Source: an uncultured Collinsella sp.
Lineage (GTDB): Bacteria > Actinomycetota > Coriobacteriia > Coriobacteriales > Coriobacteriaceae
NCBI GenBank assembly: GCA_958352845.1
Contig: CATWQC010000010.1
Coordinates: 1 to 64,000 of the forward strand
Length of the DNA: 64,000 nt
Direction of reading: 5' to 3'
The position numbers and the translations under genes were made by a program. Below are positions 50,904-62,009 of this stretch, in pieces (the first letter of the stretch is position 1; each line of letters starts with the position of its first letter). Below the pieces are notes generated by a model that saw only the letters and a list, made by a program, of their open reading frames with translations, did not search any database and had not been told where the DNA came from.

Positions 50904-52208
50904 ATGGCCAGAACATCACTTCGGACCATTATTTGCGGCGTACCTGCGGGAACGCTCACGCAAGATGAGAACGGTCTTATCAGCTTTACCTACGATCATG
51001 ACTATGACGGGCCAACCCTATCGACCAACATACCCGTATCAAATCGCACATACGGCCAACAGGTCATGAATCCGTACTTGTTTGGCCTTCTACCCGACAG
51101 CGAGGACCAACGAAAAGCGATTGCCGCCGAATTCAACGTTAGGCCCAACAATCCCGTTGCGTTGCTCAGCCATATCGGACTCGACTGTCCGGGCGGAGTG
51201 CAGTTTTGTGCCGAAGAAGATGCCGACGCCGTCCTGCATCGCGCTGGCGACTACCGCCCTATAGACGACCACGAAATTGCTCTCCGTCTCAAGTCGATCA
51301 GAGATGACCGCGATGCATCGTGGATGGGTCTAGATGAAAGTTGGTCACTTGGAGGCAACCAGGGCAAGTTCGCGCTCGCGTTCATAAACGGCCGCTGGTG
51401 CGAATGCATGGGCTCCTCGCCCACAACGCATATTTTCAAAAATGGCGTTATCGGATTTAAACTCGAGGCTCTCAATGAGTTTGTCTGCATGAAAAGCGCC
51501 CAGCGCGCCGGTATCGCAACGGCAAACGTCGAATATCGTATGTTTGAGGACGAACCTGCCCTCATTGTTGAGCGCTATGACCGCGTGAAAGTCGAAGACG
51601 GAATGATCAGGCGCCTACATCAAGAAGACCTCTGTCAGGCACTTGGGGTGATGCCTGCCCAAAAGTACACAGCAGACGGCGGCCCGACCACCCGCGACAT
51701 TCAAGAGCTCCTCGTAAATACGAGCCACCATCAACTTAACCTGTATCTGTTTACGCAGATACTGTTCTTTAACGCCATCACCGGCGCACCGGATGCGCAT
51801 GCGAAAAACTATTCCCTGCTCCTTGGAAACGACGGCGCAGCCATGATGGCTCGTATGTACGATGTCGCATCGGGCTTGGCGTATGAGCGCATGCGCCGCC
51901 GGGCGCGCCTTGCCATGAGCGTTGGCGGCGAAAATCGTGTGGGGCGCATCGGTCCAGGCGCTATCCGCCGATACCACGGTATGGGCGACCCCGTGCTGGA
52001 GGCGGCGCTTACCGATGCCGGGCTATCCGAGAAGTTTTGCTTTGCGACCATGATGGACCTCGCCTACGAAGTGCCCATTTGCATGGAAGAGGTCATGGAC
52101 GAATACGCCGATCTGCCCGGCATGGCGGACCTGCGCGAGCATATGCTCGGCCCCGTCCGCGAAAACTGCCAGCGCACCCTCGACCTCATCAAGGCAGAAA
52201 TGGACTAG
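50904..52208 (+). CDS. hipA: HipA-family Ser/Thr kinase toxin
   Basis: 434 residues. The N-subdomain carries NPYLFGLLPDSEDQR. SLGGNQGKFAL is the ATP-binding loop, LIVERYDR follows, then HQEDLCQALG, DAHAKNYSLLL (catalytic Asp and Asn) and YDVAS (Mg-binding Asp). All kinase landmarks are intact. E. coli HipA phosphorylates glutamyl-tRNA synthetase to induce persistence; the target here is unknown. Second gene of hipBA. Confidence 0.88.
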   Translation: MARTSLRTIICGVPAGTLTQDENGLISFTYDHDYDGPTLSTNIPVSNRTYGQQVMNPYLFGLLPDSEDQRKAIAAEFNVRPNNPVALLSHIGLDCPGGVQFCAEEDADAVLHRAGDYRPIDDHEIALRLKSIRDDRDASWMGLDESWSLGGNQGKFALAFINGRWCECMGSSPTTHIFKNGVIGFKLEALNEFVCMKSAQRAGIATANVEYRMFEDEPALIVERYDRVKVEDGMIRRLHQEDLCQALGVMPAQKYTADGGPTTRDIQELLVNTSHHQLNLYLFTQILFFNAITGAPDAHAKNYSLLLGNDGAAMMARMYDVASGLAYERMRRRARLAMSVGGENRVGRIGPGAIRRYHGMGDPVLEAALTDAGLSEKFCFATMMDLAYEVPICMEEVMDEYADLPGMADLREHMLGPVRENCQRTLDLIKAEMD

Positions 52209-52239
52209 GTGGCCTTAATTTCGCAATTATCAAACAAAA

Positions 52240-52280
52240 GAGAGGGGACACCCGTCGCAAAAGCTCGGATGTCCCCTCTC
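52240..52280. terminator. GGGGACA hairpin between hipA and pepD
   Basis: GAGAGGGGACA and TGTCCCCTCTC form a stem in the convergent gap. It is another GGGACA family member and could terminate both directions, although T tracts are poor. Confidence 0.55.
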
Positions 52281-52335
52281 GTAATGTCATTTGCAATCCG
52301 CTAGCACGTGGCTCGAACTGCTGCTAGCGCAACCT

Positions 52336-53793
52336 TTACGCAGCGAGGCGCTTGAGGACGTCGATGAGCAGCTCGTAGAAGCGCTCGGCAGAAGCAAGCT
52401 CCATGCTCTCGTCCGGAGTGTGGACATCGGAGAGCGTCGGGCCCACGGCGATGGCGTCCAGGCCGTGCAGGGCCTCGGCAAACAGGCCGCACTCAAGGCC
52501 GGCGTGAATGGACTCGATGCGCAGCTCGGAGCCAAAGAGCTCGCGATAGCTCTCGACAAAGACGTCGCGGACCGGCGAATGCTCGGCATAGCTCCAGCCG
52601 GGATACTCGAACTCAAACTTGGCGTCGAAGCCCAGGACATCGGCAAGCGTCTGCAGGCGGTCCTTGAACTCGTTCTGCAGCGAGGTGATCGAGGAGCGCG
52701 GGGACAGCATGATCTTGACCTCGTCGTCAGAAGTGGCAACCACACCGATGTTGGAGGAAACCTCGACGGAGCCGTCGGTGGCGACGTTGCGGCGAATCAC
52801 GCCGTTGGGGGCAAGACGCAGGGCGCGGATGAGGGCAAGCGCGGACTTCTGGTCCATGGCCTCGACCTCGGCGTCGTCGGCAATCTCGACGGTGCAGGTA
52901 AAGCCGGGGTCGAAGACCTCGAGCTCGGCAGTAACGTCGGCGATGATGCCCTTTGCGATCTGGGCCGCGGCCTCGGCGGCAGCGTGGTCGGCGTAGACCA
53001 GAACAGCCTTGCACTCACGGTTGATGGCGTTGTCCTTGGTGCCGCCGTTAAAGCTAACGATGGCGGGCTCGCCAGCGACCATCAGGCGGTCGATGATGCG
53101 GGCCATGATGAGGTTGCCGTTGCCGCGCTCCAGGTTGATATCGCTGCCGGAGTGGCCGCCCAGCAGGCCGGAGATGTCGAGCGTGAGGGTGCTACCGGTC
53201 TTGTGCTCGCGCGCGATCGGGCAGGTGTAGGTAACGACGACACCGCCGGCGCAGCTGACGGTAGCAACGCCCTCTTCCTCGGAGTCAAGGTTAATCATGG
53301 TGCGGGCGCTAATCTGGGACTTGTCGAGCGTCTCGGCGCCGACCAGGCCAGTCTCCTCGTCGGTGGTGAATACGCACTCGAGGGCGGGGTGAACGATCGA
53401 ATCGTCATCGAGAACAGTGAGCATCAGAGCGACGGCAATACCGTTGTCGGCGCCCAGAGTGGTGCCGTTAGCGGTGAGGACGCCGTCCTTGACGACCAGG
53501 TCGATACCATCAGTCGTAAAGTCGTGCTCAACGGAGCCCAACTTGTCGCACACCATATCGATGTGGCCCTGCAGCATTACGGTCGGGGCATTCTCGGCGC
53601 CGGCAGATGCGGGCTTGCGAATGATGACGTTGTAGACCTCGTCCTGATACACATCGAGACCGCGCTCCTTGGCAAACGCGACCAGGAAATCGCTGATGCC
53701 TTTCTCGTTGCCAGACCCACGGGGGATCGCGCTGACCTCCTCAAAGAAATGGAACAGCTGGGCGGGCTCGTAGCCGGTAATCTTGTAGTCCAT
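52336..53793 (-). CDS. pepD: Aminoacyl-histidine dipeptidase (PepD, M20 family)
   Basis: 485 residues, MDYKITGYEPAQLFHFFEEV. Metal ligands are readable in MLQGHIDMVCDK, TLGADNGIAVALML and FTTDEETGLVGAE. A lid/dimerisation domain sits in the middle and a C-terminal block has ESIHAGLECGLFAE. It cleaves Xaa-His and other dipeptides in the cytosol. The ATG at 53793 follows GGAGG; 35 further open codons upstream are unsupported. Confidence 0.93.
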   Translation of the reverse strand: MDYKITGYEPAQLFHFFEEVSAIPRGSGNEKGISDFLVAFAKERGLDVYQDEVYNVIIRKPASAGAENAPTVMLQGHIDMVCDKLGSVEHDFTTDGIDLVVKDGVLTANGTTLGADNGIAVALMLTVLDDDSIVHPALECVFTTDEETGLVGAETLDKSQISARTMINLDSEEEGVATVSCAGGVVVTYTCPIAREHKTGSTLTLDISGLLGGHSGSDINLERGNGNLIMARIIDRLMVAGEPAIVSFNGGTKDNAINRECKAVLVYADHAAAEAAAQIAKGIIADVTAELEVFDPGFTCTVEIADDAEVEAMDQKSALALIRALRLAPNGVIRRNVATDGSVEVSSNIGVVATSDDEVKIMLSPRSSITSLQNEFKDRLQTLADVLGFDAKFEFEYPGWSYAEHSPVRDVFVESYRELFGSELRIESIHAGLECGLFAEALHGLDAIAVGPTLSDVHTPDESMELASAERFYELLIDVLKRLAA

Positions 53794-53950
53794 GGTGCCT
53801 CCTTGGCGCAACTGGTTAGACAGTAAGACGTGCGACTTGTATATTCCCAGACTTTGCGTGCATAAACCAGTCGAAAACGCCGAGCGCCCTCGCATCATCG
53901 GCTAACGGTGGACCGTATAGCGTAACGGTCACAACTTCCGCAGCTCTACA

Positions 53951-53982
53951 AATCGAGGCGCCCTTTCCGGAGCGCCTCGATT
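53951..53982 (-). terminator. Intrinsic terminator of clpC
   Basis: On the minus strand AATCGAGGCGC and GCGCCTCGATT pair around TCCGGAAAGG-type loop bases; a weak T tract. Confidence 0.65.
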
Positions 53983-54007
53983 GCGCGTATCAAATTGTCG
54001 CCACGCC

Positions 54008-56650
54008 CTACAGCGCGCCGGAACCGGCTTGCATCATGCCGCCGGGGCCCGAGGTCACGCCGCCGCTCACGGGCGCGGCGTTGCCGGTGTGCGGTGCCGC
54101 CGGGGCGGTATCGCCACCGAGCGTGCCCACCGGACGCGGTGCCGGGATCTCGCCCGTGCCGTGGCTAAAGACAAACTTGCCATCGGCCACGTCGCACAGG
54201 ACGGTATCGCCCTCGCCCCACTCGCCAGCCAGCAGTTCCTCGGACAGCGGATCCTCGATGAGCTTTTGGATAGCACGGCGCAGCGGACGCGCGCCGTTGG
54301 TGAGGTCGGTGCCCTCGGCCACGATCTTGTCATAGGCCGCATCGGTGAGCTTGATGTTCATGCCGTTGGCAATCAGGCGCTGACGCAGGTCGTCCACCAG
54401 CAGGTGCGCGATCTTGGTCAGGTTCTCGCCCGAGAGCTTCTGGAACACCACAATGTCGTCGATACGGTTGAGCAGCTCGGGGCGGAACAGGCGCTTGAGC
54501 TCGCCCATCGCACGGCCCTTGATCTCACTCGAGGTGAGGCCCTGCTCGCCGGTGGTGCCAAAGCCAACGCTCGCATCCTGCGCGATCTCGCGGGCGCCCA
54601 CGTTGGACGTCATGATGATCACGGTATTGCGGAAGTCGACCGTCTTGCCCTGGCTATCAGTCAGGCGACCCTCCTCCAGCACCTGCAACAAAATGTTGAA
54701 GATGTCGGGGTGCGCCTTCTCGATCTCGTCGAACAGCACGACCGAGTACGGGTGACGACGAACGGCCTTGGTAAGCTGACCGCCCTCGTCGTGGCCCACG
54801 TAACCCGGAGGGCTACCGATAAGCTTGGAGACCTCGAACTCGCTGCCGAACTCCGACATGTCGAAGCTGATGAGCGCGTCCTTACTGCCAAAGAGGTACT
54901 CGGCGAGCGTCTTGGCGAGCTCGGTCTTGCCTGTGCCGGTGGGACCAAGGAAGATAAAGCTACCACCGGGACGACGCGGGTCCTTGAGCGGCGAGCGGCT
55001 GCGGCGCACGGCCTTGGCGACGGCCTCGACGGCCTCGTCCTGGCCGATAATGCGGGTCTTGAGCACGCTTTCGGTCTGCAGCAGGCGACGGCTCTCGCTC
55101 TCGGTGAGCGAGGAAACCGGCACGCCAGAGGTCACGGACACGATGTCGGCAATCTGACTCACGTCGATGGTGAGCGGGCTGGCGTCGAGCTCGGCGGTCC
55201 AGGCGGCCTTGGCCTCGGCGAGCTCAATCTCGGCGGCCTTCTGCTGCTCGGTGATCTCGGCGGCCTTGTTCATGTCGTCGCTCTCGGTGGCCTCCTGCGC
55301 GGCGGCCTTGAGCTCCTCTATGCGATGCTCGGCCTCGCGCACCGGCTCGGGCGCACGATTCGCGGCGATGCGAGCGCGGGCACCGGCCTCGTCGATGAGG
55401 TCGATGGCCTTATCGGGCAGGAAGCGATCCTGGATGTAGCGGTTGGAAAGGTTCGCGGCAGCCTCGATAGCGCCCTGCGTGTAGCGCACATGGTGGTGCT
55501 CCTCGTAGCGCGGCTTAAGCGCGGTCAGGATCTTGACGGTGTCCTCGACGCTCGGCTCCTCGACATCGATAGTCTGGAAGCGACGCTCGAAGGCTGGGTC
55601 TTTGGTGAGGTACTTGCGGAATTCCTCGGCCGTGGTGGCGCCAATAATCTGGAAGGCACCGCGTGCAAGCACGGGCTTGAGCATGGAGCTCGCGTCGATG
55701 GAGCCCTCGGCAGAACCGGCACCGATGATGGTGTGCATCTCGTCGATAAACAAGATGACGTCGTCGGCTTCGGTCGCCTCCTGGATCACGTTCTTGAGGC
55801 GCTCCTCAAACTCACCGCGATACTTGGCACCCGCGACAAGACCCGGCAGATCGAGCGTCCAGATATTCTGGTTCATAAGATTCTCGGGCACATTGCCAGC
55901 AGCAATCTGCTGCGCCAGGCCCTCGACGATAGCCGTCTTGCCCACGCCGGGATCGCCCAGGATAAGCGGATTGTTCTTGGTGCGGCGCGAAAGGATCTCC
56001 ATCATGCGCTGGACTTCCTTTTCGCGGCCAATCACGGGATCGAGCTCGCCGTCGCGCGCCTTTTGCGTGAGGTTGGTGGCGAACTGCTTGAGCGTGTCGG
56101 TGCCGCTCCCCTTTTGCTGAGAGGCATCCGAGCCGCTAAAGAACGGCAGGCCCGCACCGGGACGACCAGCGCCAGCGCCAGCGAGCGGACGCTTCTTGTC
56201 CTGATCCTTGGCAGTGAGCTTTTCGATGGCCTTTTTAATGGAAGCAGACGACACGCCCAGGCGCATGAGGATGTCCATGGCCATGCCGTTGCCCTCTTCG
56301 ACGATGCCGATCAGCAAGTGCTCGGTCGAAACGTAGGTCTGGTTGTTCTCGCGTGCCACGCGGAAGGAGCGCTCCATCACGCTGATGACGAGCGGCGTAA
56401 AGGCGAGCTTGGCAGCCTCGGTCTCCTCGCTGGGCTCGGGAACCGTGGTCTGGACCTCTTTGAGGGTATCCATGATGTCATCATAGGAGATGTCGAGCGA
56501 ACGCAGCGCCTCGGCGGCAATGCCCTCGTCCTCCTTGGCAAGCGCGAGCAGCAGGTGCTCGGTGCCCACCTTATTTGAATGAAGATCGAGCGCTTCTTGC
56601 TTGGCCATGGACATGACCTTACGCGCACGATCGGTAAAACGGTCTAACAT
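54008..56650 (-). CDS. clpC: ATP-dependent Clp protease ATPase subunit ClpC
   Basis: 880 residues. It has the double Clp_N repeat ([20 protein letters not shown]...), AAA+ module 1 with GDPGVGKTA and VILFIDEMH, a short coiled middle domain (about residues 410-470), and AAA+ module 2 with GPTGTGKTE. The tail is Gly/Pro/Ala-rich. It unfolds substrates for ClpP. The ATG at 56650 follows AGAGGA. The 197-bp upstream gap holds a GC-rich hairpin (56688-56713), but no CIRCE or CtsR-type site was recognised. Confidence 0.93.
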   Translation of the reverse strand: MLDRFTDRARKVMSMAKQEALDLHSNKVGTEHLLLALAKEDEGIAAEALRSLDISYDDIMDTLKEVQTTVPEPSEETEAAKLAFTPLVISVMERSFRVARENNQTYVSTEHLLIGIVEEGNGMAMDILMRLGVSSASIKKAIEKLTAKDQDKKRPLAGAGAGRPGAGLPFFSGSDASQQKGSGTDTLKQFATNLTQKARDGELDPVIGREKEVQRMMEILSRRTKNNPLILGDPGVGKTAIVEGLAQQIAAGNVPENLMNQNIWTLDLPGLVAGAKYRGEFEERLKNVIQEATEADDVILFIDEMHTIIGAGSAEGSIDASSMLKPVLARGAFQIIGATTAEEFRKYLTKDPAFERRFQTIDVEEPSVEDTVKILTALKPRYEEHHHVRYTQGAIEAAANLSNRYIQDRFLPDKAIDLIDEAGARARIAANRAPEPVREAEHRIEELKAAAQEATESDDMNKAAEITEQQKAAEIELAEAKAAWTAELDASPLTIDVSQIADIVSVTSGVPVSSLTESESRRLLQTESVLKTRIIGQDEAVEAVAKAVRRSRSPLKDPRRPGGSFIFLGPTGTGKTELAKTLAEYLFGSKDALISFDMSEFGSEFEVSKLIGSPPGYVGHDEGGQLTKAVRRHPYSVVLFDEIEKAHPDIFNILLQVLEEGRLTDSQGKTVDFRNTVIIMTSNVGAREIAQDASVGFGTTGEQGLTSSEIKGRAMGELKRLFRPELLNRIDDIVVFQKLSGENLTKIAHLLVDDLRQRLIANGMNIKLTDAAYDKIVAEGTDLTNGARPLRRAIQKLIEDPLSEELLAGEWGEGDTVLCDVADGKFVFSHGTGEIPAPRPVGTLGGDTAPAAPHTGNAAPVSGGVTSGPGGMMQAGSGAL

Positions 56651-56847
56651 GCTAGTTCCTCTTAGACGAGCTAGTTTTTTCAAACGCAAAGCGCCGCCCC
56701 GCGGCAGCGCTTTGGTCTCTTTACCCATATGGAGTATATGTTAACAGCTGGAGGAATATCTATAAACCCGGCTCACATGAATGCAGGTTATGACCGCATC
56801 GCGGGACTCACCGCGCGATGCGCGACGGGCGCCCCGCAAGAGAAACC

Positions 56848-57537
56848 CTAGACGTCTTTCACCACGTCGGGACTCGTCGCACGCGATGCGCGATAGGCAT
56901 CGGCCTCCTTGGAGACGCGTTCGAGCAGCTCGGATGTATCGACGCCCTCGACTTGCGCGACCGTTTCAACCGTCTGCATGGCGACCGCCCTCAGGTACGC
57001 GCACGCGCTGTCCCCCAGCTGCTCGAGGTCTATCTCCTCGCCGCCCTCCCGGGCAAAGCCGACCGCCATCACAAAGCCCATGATGCCCGAGACCAGAAAG
57101 CCCACCGCAAAGCTCGAATCTGCCTTGAGCTCTTCTCCGTCGGGGTGGACGATCTCTCTCACGCGGTCGATGATGATCGTATGGATGCCCTGCTCGACCT
57201 GCTCGGCGGCACCCGCCCTCATGGTGATGACGATGCGCCGCAGCAGGCAGCGGACGTCGCGCCGGTCGAACGCCGAAAGGTCGCCCTCGCTCGAAAAATG
57301 CCAGAGGGCATCGGTGATGAGCTCGTTATCCTGCAGCAGCTGGGCTATGGCGATGGCGACGAGTTCATCGAAATCGTGAAAATAGTAGTAAAACGTTCCG
57401 CGATTGCACTGGGCGGCGCGGGTCACCTCGCCAACCGACAGCTCGAAGATGCTGTTGTTCTCGATGAGCTCCCAAAACGCCTCGATGATACGGGTGCGTG
57501 CATCGGGCGCATCGGCGTCCTTACGCGGTCTCGCCAT
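56848..57537 (-). CDS. TetR-family transcriptional regulator
   Basis: 229 residues, MARPRKDADAPDARTRIIEAFW. The N-terminal HTH contains ELSVGEVTRAAQCNRGTFYYYFHDFDEL. The ligand domain is helical and ends in an unstructured tail. It overlaps the end of the giant activator gene by 17 bp and shares its transcript, so it probably controls that operon through the 21-bp palindrome at 62010-62030. The ATG at 57537 is chosen over the GTG three codons earlier. Confidence 0.85.
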   Translation of the reverse strand: MARPRKDADAPDARTRIIEAFWELIENNSIFELSVGEVTRAAQCNRGTFYYYFHDFDELVAIAIAQLLQDNELITDALWHFSSEGDLSAFDRRDVRCLLRRIVITMRAGAAEQVEQGIHTIIIDRVREIVHPDGEELKADSSFAVGFLVSGIMGFVMAVGFAREGGEEIDLEQLGDSACAYLRAVAMQTVETVAQVEGVDTSELLERVSKEADAYRASRATSPDVVKDV

Positions 57538-60500
57538 GCGCCTCACCGCACCCCTGCGCCTTGGCGTTCATGATGAGCATCTGAAGACGGTTCTCCACGT
57601 TGGCGAAGCTCACGTCGGGATCGTAGTCGAGCGGCAGGAACTGCGCCGTGGGATACTGCTCCTTGAGCGCATGGATGAGCCCGCGCCCCACGACATGGTT
57701 GGGCAGACACCCGAACGGCTGCAGGATCACGAAGTTGCGGCAGCCGCGCTTGGCGTGCTCGAGGATCTCCGCCGGAATCAGCACGCCCTCGCCCGCATCG
57801 AACGTATGGTGCAGGATCTTATCGCTCGCGCGCACGAGCTCGGGCATGCGCGTCGGCGGCTCGTAGAGCGGGCTCGCCGCGCCCAGGCGGTCGCAACGGT
57901 CGTGCGCGAGCTCGAACAGGTTGTCCGCCGTGGCGTACCAGGCCTTTTCGGGCAGCGACAGGTCGACGTGGAACTCGCGCGACTGCGCATGCTTGTAGAA
58001 ATAGGTCTTGCGGATCACGTCGGTCATGCGCGCCTCGATGACCTCGAGCCCGTTGTCCTCGAGGTAGCGCTCGATCTCGTGGTTGGCGCCGAGATGGAAA
58101 TTGAGCAGGTACTCGCCCACGATGAGAACGGTCGGATGCGGGTTCGAGCGGTCGTACGGAACGGCGTCCATGATCGCAAGCGCGCGTTTGAAGCCCGTCG
58201 CCTGGCCTCTCAGCCCCGAGCGCTCCATGCCCTCGATAACCTCATCGAGCGCGCGGTCGAATGCAGCGTCCGCCGCGCCCTTCTCGAGCTCATAGGGACG
58301 GATGCGCCTAAGCATGGCCTCGAGGGCATCGATCATGGGAAGACCGTAGGCGATCTGGATGCTCGGGCCAAGGCCGAGCTTGAAGCCCGGATGCGCATTG
58401 TGGGCATCGACGTCGTCGTTGGTGAGCACCGGGACATAGTCGTATCCCGCGTCGTCGAGCGCGCGGCGCAGCAGGGGCATGTAGTGCGTCAGGCGGCAGT
58501 CGCCGATATACTTGCCAGTCACCACGGCGACGTCGTGCGGGTCGTACTTACCGCTCTTGAGTGCCGCGAGCGCCTCGCCGATCACGATTTGCGCGGGGAA
58601 GCAGATGTCGTTGTGCACATAGCGTTTGCCCAGGCGGATGGCATCCTCGCGCCCGATATCAAGGGCCTCGGCGCGCACGCCCTGATTGCGCATCGCCGCG
58701 GTCATGAGCCTGCAGAACGCATGGGAGGTGTTGGGGACCAGCGCGATCTTGTCGTGCCGGTCGCGCTTGGTGTACTTGACCTTATACGGGTCGTCGAGCG
58801 GATGGACCGCGTGCACCCGGGCGCCCTCGGCACGCTCCTCCGCGCGACGACGGTTGACCGACTCGATAAACGAACGCACGCGAATGCCCATGGGACCGGC
58901 GACGTCGCTCTCATCGAGCTTGGTCATCATCGGAACCTTGGAGCCCATCTCGCCCATCATGCGCGCGATCTCGTCGGTGAGATACGCATCGTGGCCGCAG
59001 CCGAAGCTGCCCATCTGCACGAGCTCGAGCTCGGGCGTCGATGCGACGATGACCGCGCACGACAGCATGCGCGCATGGTAGTTGTTCACGATGTCGATGC
59101 GGCTGTTGGAAAGATCGACGTTGCAGACCCCCGGCACCGCATCGGGCGTCAGCACGGGGATGCCGCGCTCAGAGAAGAGCTTGGGCAGCCCGTGGTTGAC
59201 CAGCGGGTCGTTGTGGTACGGGCGCGAAGCGATCACCACCGCGTAGCCGCCGTCCTCGCGCACGTTCTCGAGCACCTGCCTGCCGCGCAGCTGCAGCTGG
59301 TTCTCAAACGTCTCCTGCGCGCGGTCCGCCTGCTCGGTCGCCTTGGCAACCAGGTCGGCATCGATATCGAAGGTCTCCTTGCACCACGCCTTGAGCTGGC
59401 GGTTTCGGTCGCCCTCGTCGTACCAGTGGAACAGCGGCGTATCGAACGGAACGCCGAAACGCTCCTCCGGGTTATCGGAATTGCGCATCACGTAGGGGTA
59501 TCCCTTTACGACGGCGCACATCCACTCGCTGGTAGAGGCGGTGTTTTCGGTGGGCACCGTCGTGATGATGGGCATGAAGATGCGGTCGACGCCGGCGTCG
59601 ACGAGATTGCGGATGTGCCCGTGGACGAGCTTGGCCGGGAAGCACACGGTGTCGGATGTGACGTGCGCCAGACCGCGCTCGTACATCGCCTTGGTGCTGC
59701 GTCCCGAGACGCGCACCTTAAAGCCGAGCGTGCTGAAGAACGTCGACCAGAACGGCATGGTGTCCCAGAACTCGAGCACACGGGGAATGCCGATCGTGAC
59801 ATCGCGCCCCCCGCAGACGGGAACCGTGGGGTACGACTCGAACAGCAGCTTCTCGCGGTCGACAAAGAGATTGGGGGCAGCCGCGGTCCGGTCGCGCCCC
59901 GTGCCGGGTGCCTGTGCCTCGCAAGCACCCTGCGGACGCAGCTCCTCCGCCGCGGGAACCTCGCGCACGAGCTCATCCCATGAGATGGCGCCGCCGCGCG
60001 GGCAGCGATTGCCCGTGACGTAAAGCGAGCCGTCGCCAAATGCCACGACCGCGCGCTGGCAGCGGTTGTTGCACCGACGGCAGGTAACGCCGCCGAACTC
60101 GCGATGCTCGAAGCGCTCCACGGCATCGAGCCCGATAAACGACGTGCCGGCGTCGCCCTTGCGGCATTCCTCGCGCGCGAGCAGGGCGATACCGATAGCG
60201 CCCATCAGCCCCGGGTGGGGCGCACGCGTGACGGGTTTGCCCAGATACTGCTCGAATGCGCGCAGCACCGCGTCGTTTCGGAACGTGCCGCCCTGGACGA
60301 CGACTTTGTCGCCCAGACGGTTGAGATTTGAAACGCGAATGACCTTGGTGAACACGTTCTCGATAATCGAACGGCAGAGACCGGCCATGATGTCGCCCGG
60401 ACCCTTACCGCGCCGCTGCTCGGAAACGACGCTGCTGTTCATGAACACCGTGCAGCGGCTGCCGAGAACGGCGGGGGCTTTGGACGAAAATGCCTCGGTC

Positions 60501-61960
60501 GCGATATCCTCAACGGCTATTCCGAGGTTTTTGGCAAAACCCTCGAGGAACGAGCCGCAGCCCGCAGAGCACGCCTCGTTGACGACGATATCGGTCAGCA
60601 CGCCGTGGTTGAGCCAGATGGCCTTCATATCCTGTCCGCCGATGTCGAGCACGAAGGTCGCATCGGGAACGCATGCGCACGCGGCGCGGGCGTGCGCGAC
60701 CGTCTCGACCGTATGGTAGTCGGCGTGGAACGCGCGCGCGAAAAGCTCCTCGCCGTATCCCGTGGTGCCCACGGCATCGATCGCAAGCGTGACTCCCGCT
60801 GTCTCCCAGCGGTTCTTCAAGCTGACAAGACCCTGTTGGGCGACGTCGAGCGGTCTGCCGTTATTAGACGCGTAGAACGAATCGACAAGCTCACCCGCCT
60901 CATCGACCAGGGCGAACTTGGTCGTCGTGCTCCCCGAATCGATACCGAGCGCCACACGCACCGTCTCTCCGGGCGCATACGCATCCGGACCCTTTGCCGG
61001 CGTCTCTTTGCCATGGCGTGCCGTAAAATCCGCCTGCTCGGCAGGTGTGGCAAAAAAGGGCTGGGCAAGACGTCCCTCCCCGCTTGCGGGCGCGACCGTC
61101 TCGAGCTTATCCAGCCGGACAAAAGCGTCGGGAAGGTCGATCGGTTGGGACGATGCGAACATGTCGGTCAGCGACAGGGCGGCACCGCGCGCGACCATGA
61201 TCTGCGGATCGCGCGGGACGATAACCTGATCGTCCGATAGATTCAGTTGCTCCCGGAACACGCGGACCAGTGTGGGGTTGTAGGCGAGCGTACCGCCCTC
61301 GAAGATTACCGGCGGCTCGATGTCGATACCCTGGGCCAGACCGCCGATCGTTTGGCGGGCGACCGCGTGAAGCGCCGAAAGCGCCAGGTCGGTGGCAGGA
61401 ATGCCCTCGTTGAGCAGCGGCTGGATATCGGTCTTTGCGTACACGCCGCAGCGGCCCGAGACCTCGTGGACGGTCGTTCCCCGGCTTGCGAGCTGCTCGA
61501 ACTCGCCCGATTCGGTGCCGACCCCCATGAGCTTTGCCATCTCGTCGATAAATGCACCGGTACCGCCTGCACACGAGCCGTTCATGCGCATGTCGGCAAC
61601 CTCGATGTCTCCCTTATCGTTGGTGCGGAAGAAGATCATCTTGGCGTCTTGGCCGCCCAGCTCGATGGCGCAGCGCGTCTGCGGATAGAACCTGCTGATC
61701 GCGAGCGCGTTGGCGACCACCTCCTGAACGTACGAGGCGCCCAGCGCGGTCGCGATATCGCGCGCACCCGAGCCGGTCACCGCAACGCGCAGCGACTCAT
61801 GGGGAAAGCGCTCGGCGAGCTCGCCGAGCATGGCGCGCACGCTCGCTGTCTGACACGCCCCGTGGCGGCGATATCCCCACCACGCCTCGGTCATATCCTC
61901 GTGCATCGCGTAAACTTTGGTCGTCGTCGACCCTACGTCCAGTCCTACTAGCAACGCCAT
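57521..61960 (-). CDS. 2-hydroxyacyl-CoA dehydratase activator, giant BadF/BadG-type fusion
   Basis: 1479 residues. Two ASKHA ATPase units come first. Unit 1 has LVGLDVGSTTTKVYAM, LGGQDAKMI, Cys130 (GSCAGGTGAF) and Cys171 (SGRCGVYAK), the cysteines that hold the shared 4Fe-4S cluster. Unit 2 has GIDSGSTTTKFAL, ACSAGCGSF and GSRCTVFM. A Cys-rich segment (CRRCNNRC, about residue 640) and a long C-terminal DUF2229/CoA-dehydratase-like part follow. Relatives use ATP to inject one electron into dehydratases. No dehydratase genes are adjacent, so the partner is unknown. Confidence 0.85.
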   Translation of the reverse strand: MALLVGLDVGSTTTKVYAMHEDMTEAWWGYRRHGACQTASVRAMLGELAERFPHESLRVAVTGSGARDIATALGASYVQEVVANALAISRFYPQTRCAIELGGQDAKMIFFRTNDKGDIEVADMRMNGSCAGGTGAFIDEMAKLMGVGTESGEFEQLASRGTTVHEVSGRCGVYAKTDIQPLLNEGIPATDLALSALHAVARQTIGGLAQGIDIEPPVIFEGGTLAYNPTLVRVFREQLNLSDDQVIVPRDPQIMVARGAALSLTDMFASSQPIDLPDAFVRLDKLETVAPASGEGRLAQPFFATPAEQADFTARHGKETPAKGPDAYAPGETVRVALGIDSGSTTTKFALVDEAGELVDSFYASNNGRPLDVAQQGLVSLKNRWETAGVTLAIDAVGTTGYGEELFARAFHADYHTVETVAHARAACACVPDATFVLDIGGQDMKAIWLNHGVLTDIVVNEACSAGCGSFLEGFAKNLGIAVEDIATEAFSSKAPAVLGSRCTVFMNSSVVSEQRRGKGPGDIMAGLCRSIIENVFTKVIRVSNLNRLGDKVVVQGGTFRNDAVLRAFEQYLGKPVTRAPHPGLMGAIGIALLAREECRKGDAGTSFIGLDAVERFEHREFGGVTCRRCNNRCQRAVVAFGDGSLYVTGNRCPRGGAISWDELVREVPAAEELRPQGACEAQAPGTGRDRTAAAPNLFVDREKLLFESYPTVPVCGGRDVTIGIPRVLEFWDTMPFWSTFFSTLGFKVRVSGRSTKAMYERGLAHVTSDTVCFPAKLVHGHIRNLVDAGVDRIFMPIITTVPTENTASTSEWMCAVVKGYPYVMRNSDNPEERFGVPFDTPLFHWYDEGDRNRQLKAWCKETFDIDADLVAKATEQADRAQETFENQLQLRGRQVLENVREDGGYAVVIASRPYHNDPLVNHGLPKLFSERGIPVLTPDAVPGVCNVDLSNSRIDIVNNYHARMLSCAVIVASTPELELVQMGSFGCGHDAYLTDEIARMMGEMGSKVPMMTKLDESDVAGPMGIRVRSFIESVNRRRAEERAEGARVHAVHPLDDPYKVKYTKRDRHDKIALVPNTSHAFCRLMTAAMRNQGVRAEALDIGREDAIRLGKRYVHNDICFPAQIVIGEALAALKSGKYDPHDVAVVTGKYIGDCRLTHYMPLLRRALDDAGYDYVPVLTNDDVDAHNAHPGFKLGLGPSIQIAYGLPMIDALEAMLRRIRPYELEKGAADAAFDRALDEVIEGMERSGLRGQATGFKRALAIMDAVPYDRSNPHPTVLIVGEYLLNFHLGANHEIERYLEDNGLEVIEARMTDVIRKTYFYKHAQSREFHVDLSLPEKAWYATADNLFELAHDRCDRLGAASPLYEPPTRMPELVRASDKILHHTFDAGEGVLIPAEILEHAKRGCRNFVILQPFGCLPNHVVGRGLIHALKEQYPTAQFLPLDYDPDVSFANVENRLQMLIMNAKAQGCGEAHGETA

Positions 61961-62009
61961 AATGCTCCGTCTCTCGCATTTTTCCCGCTAGAGATATACC
62001 ACTCTACGT

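Noticed and set aside
56688..56713. CIRCE-like element before clpC
   Set aside because: The hairpin is GC-rich and lacks the TTAGCACTC/GAGTGCTAA arms.
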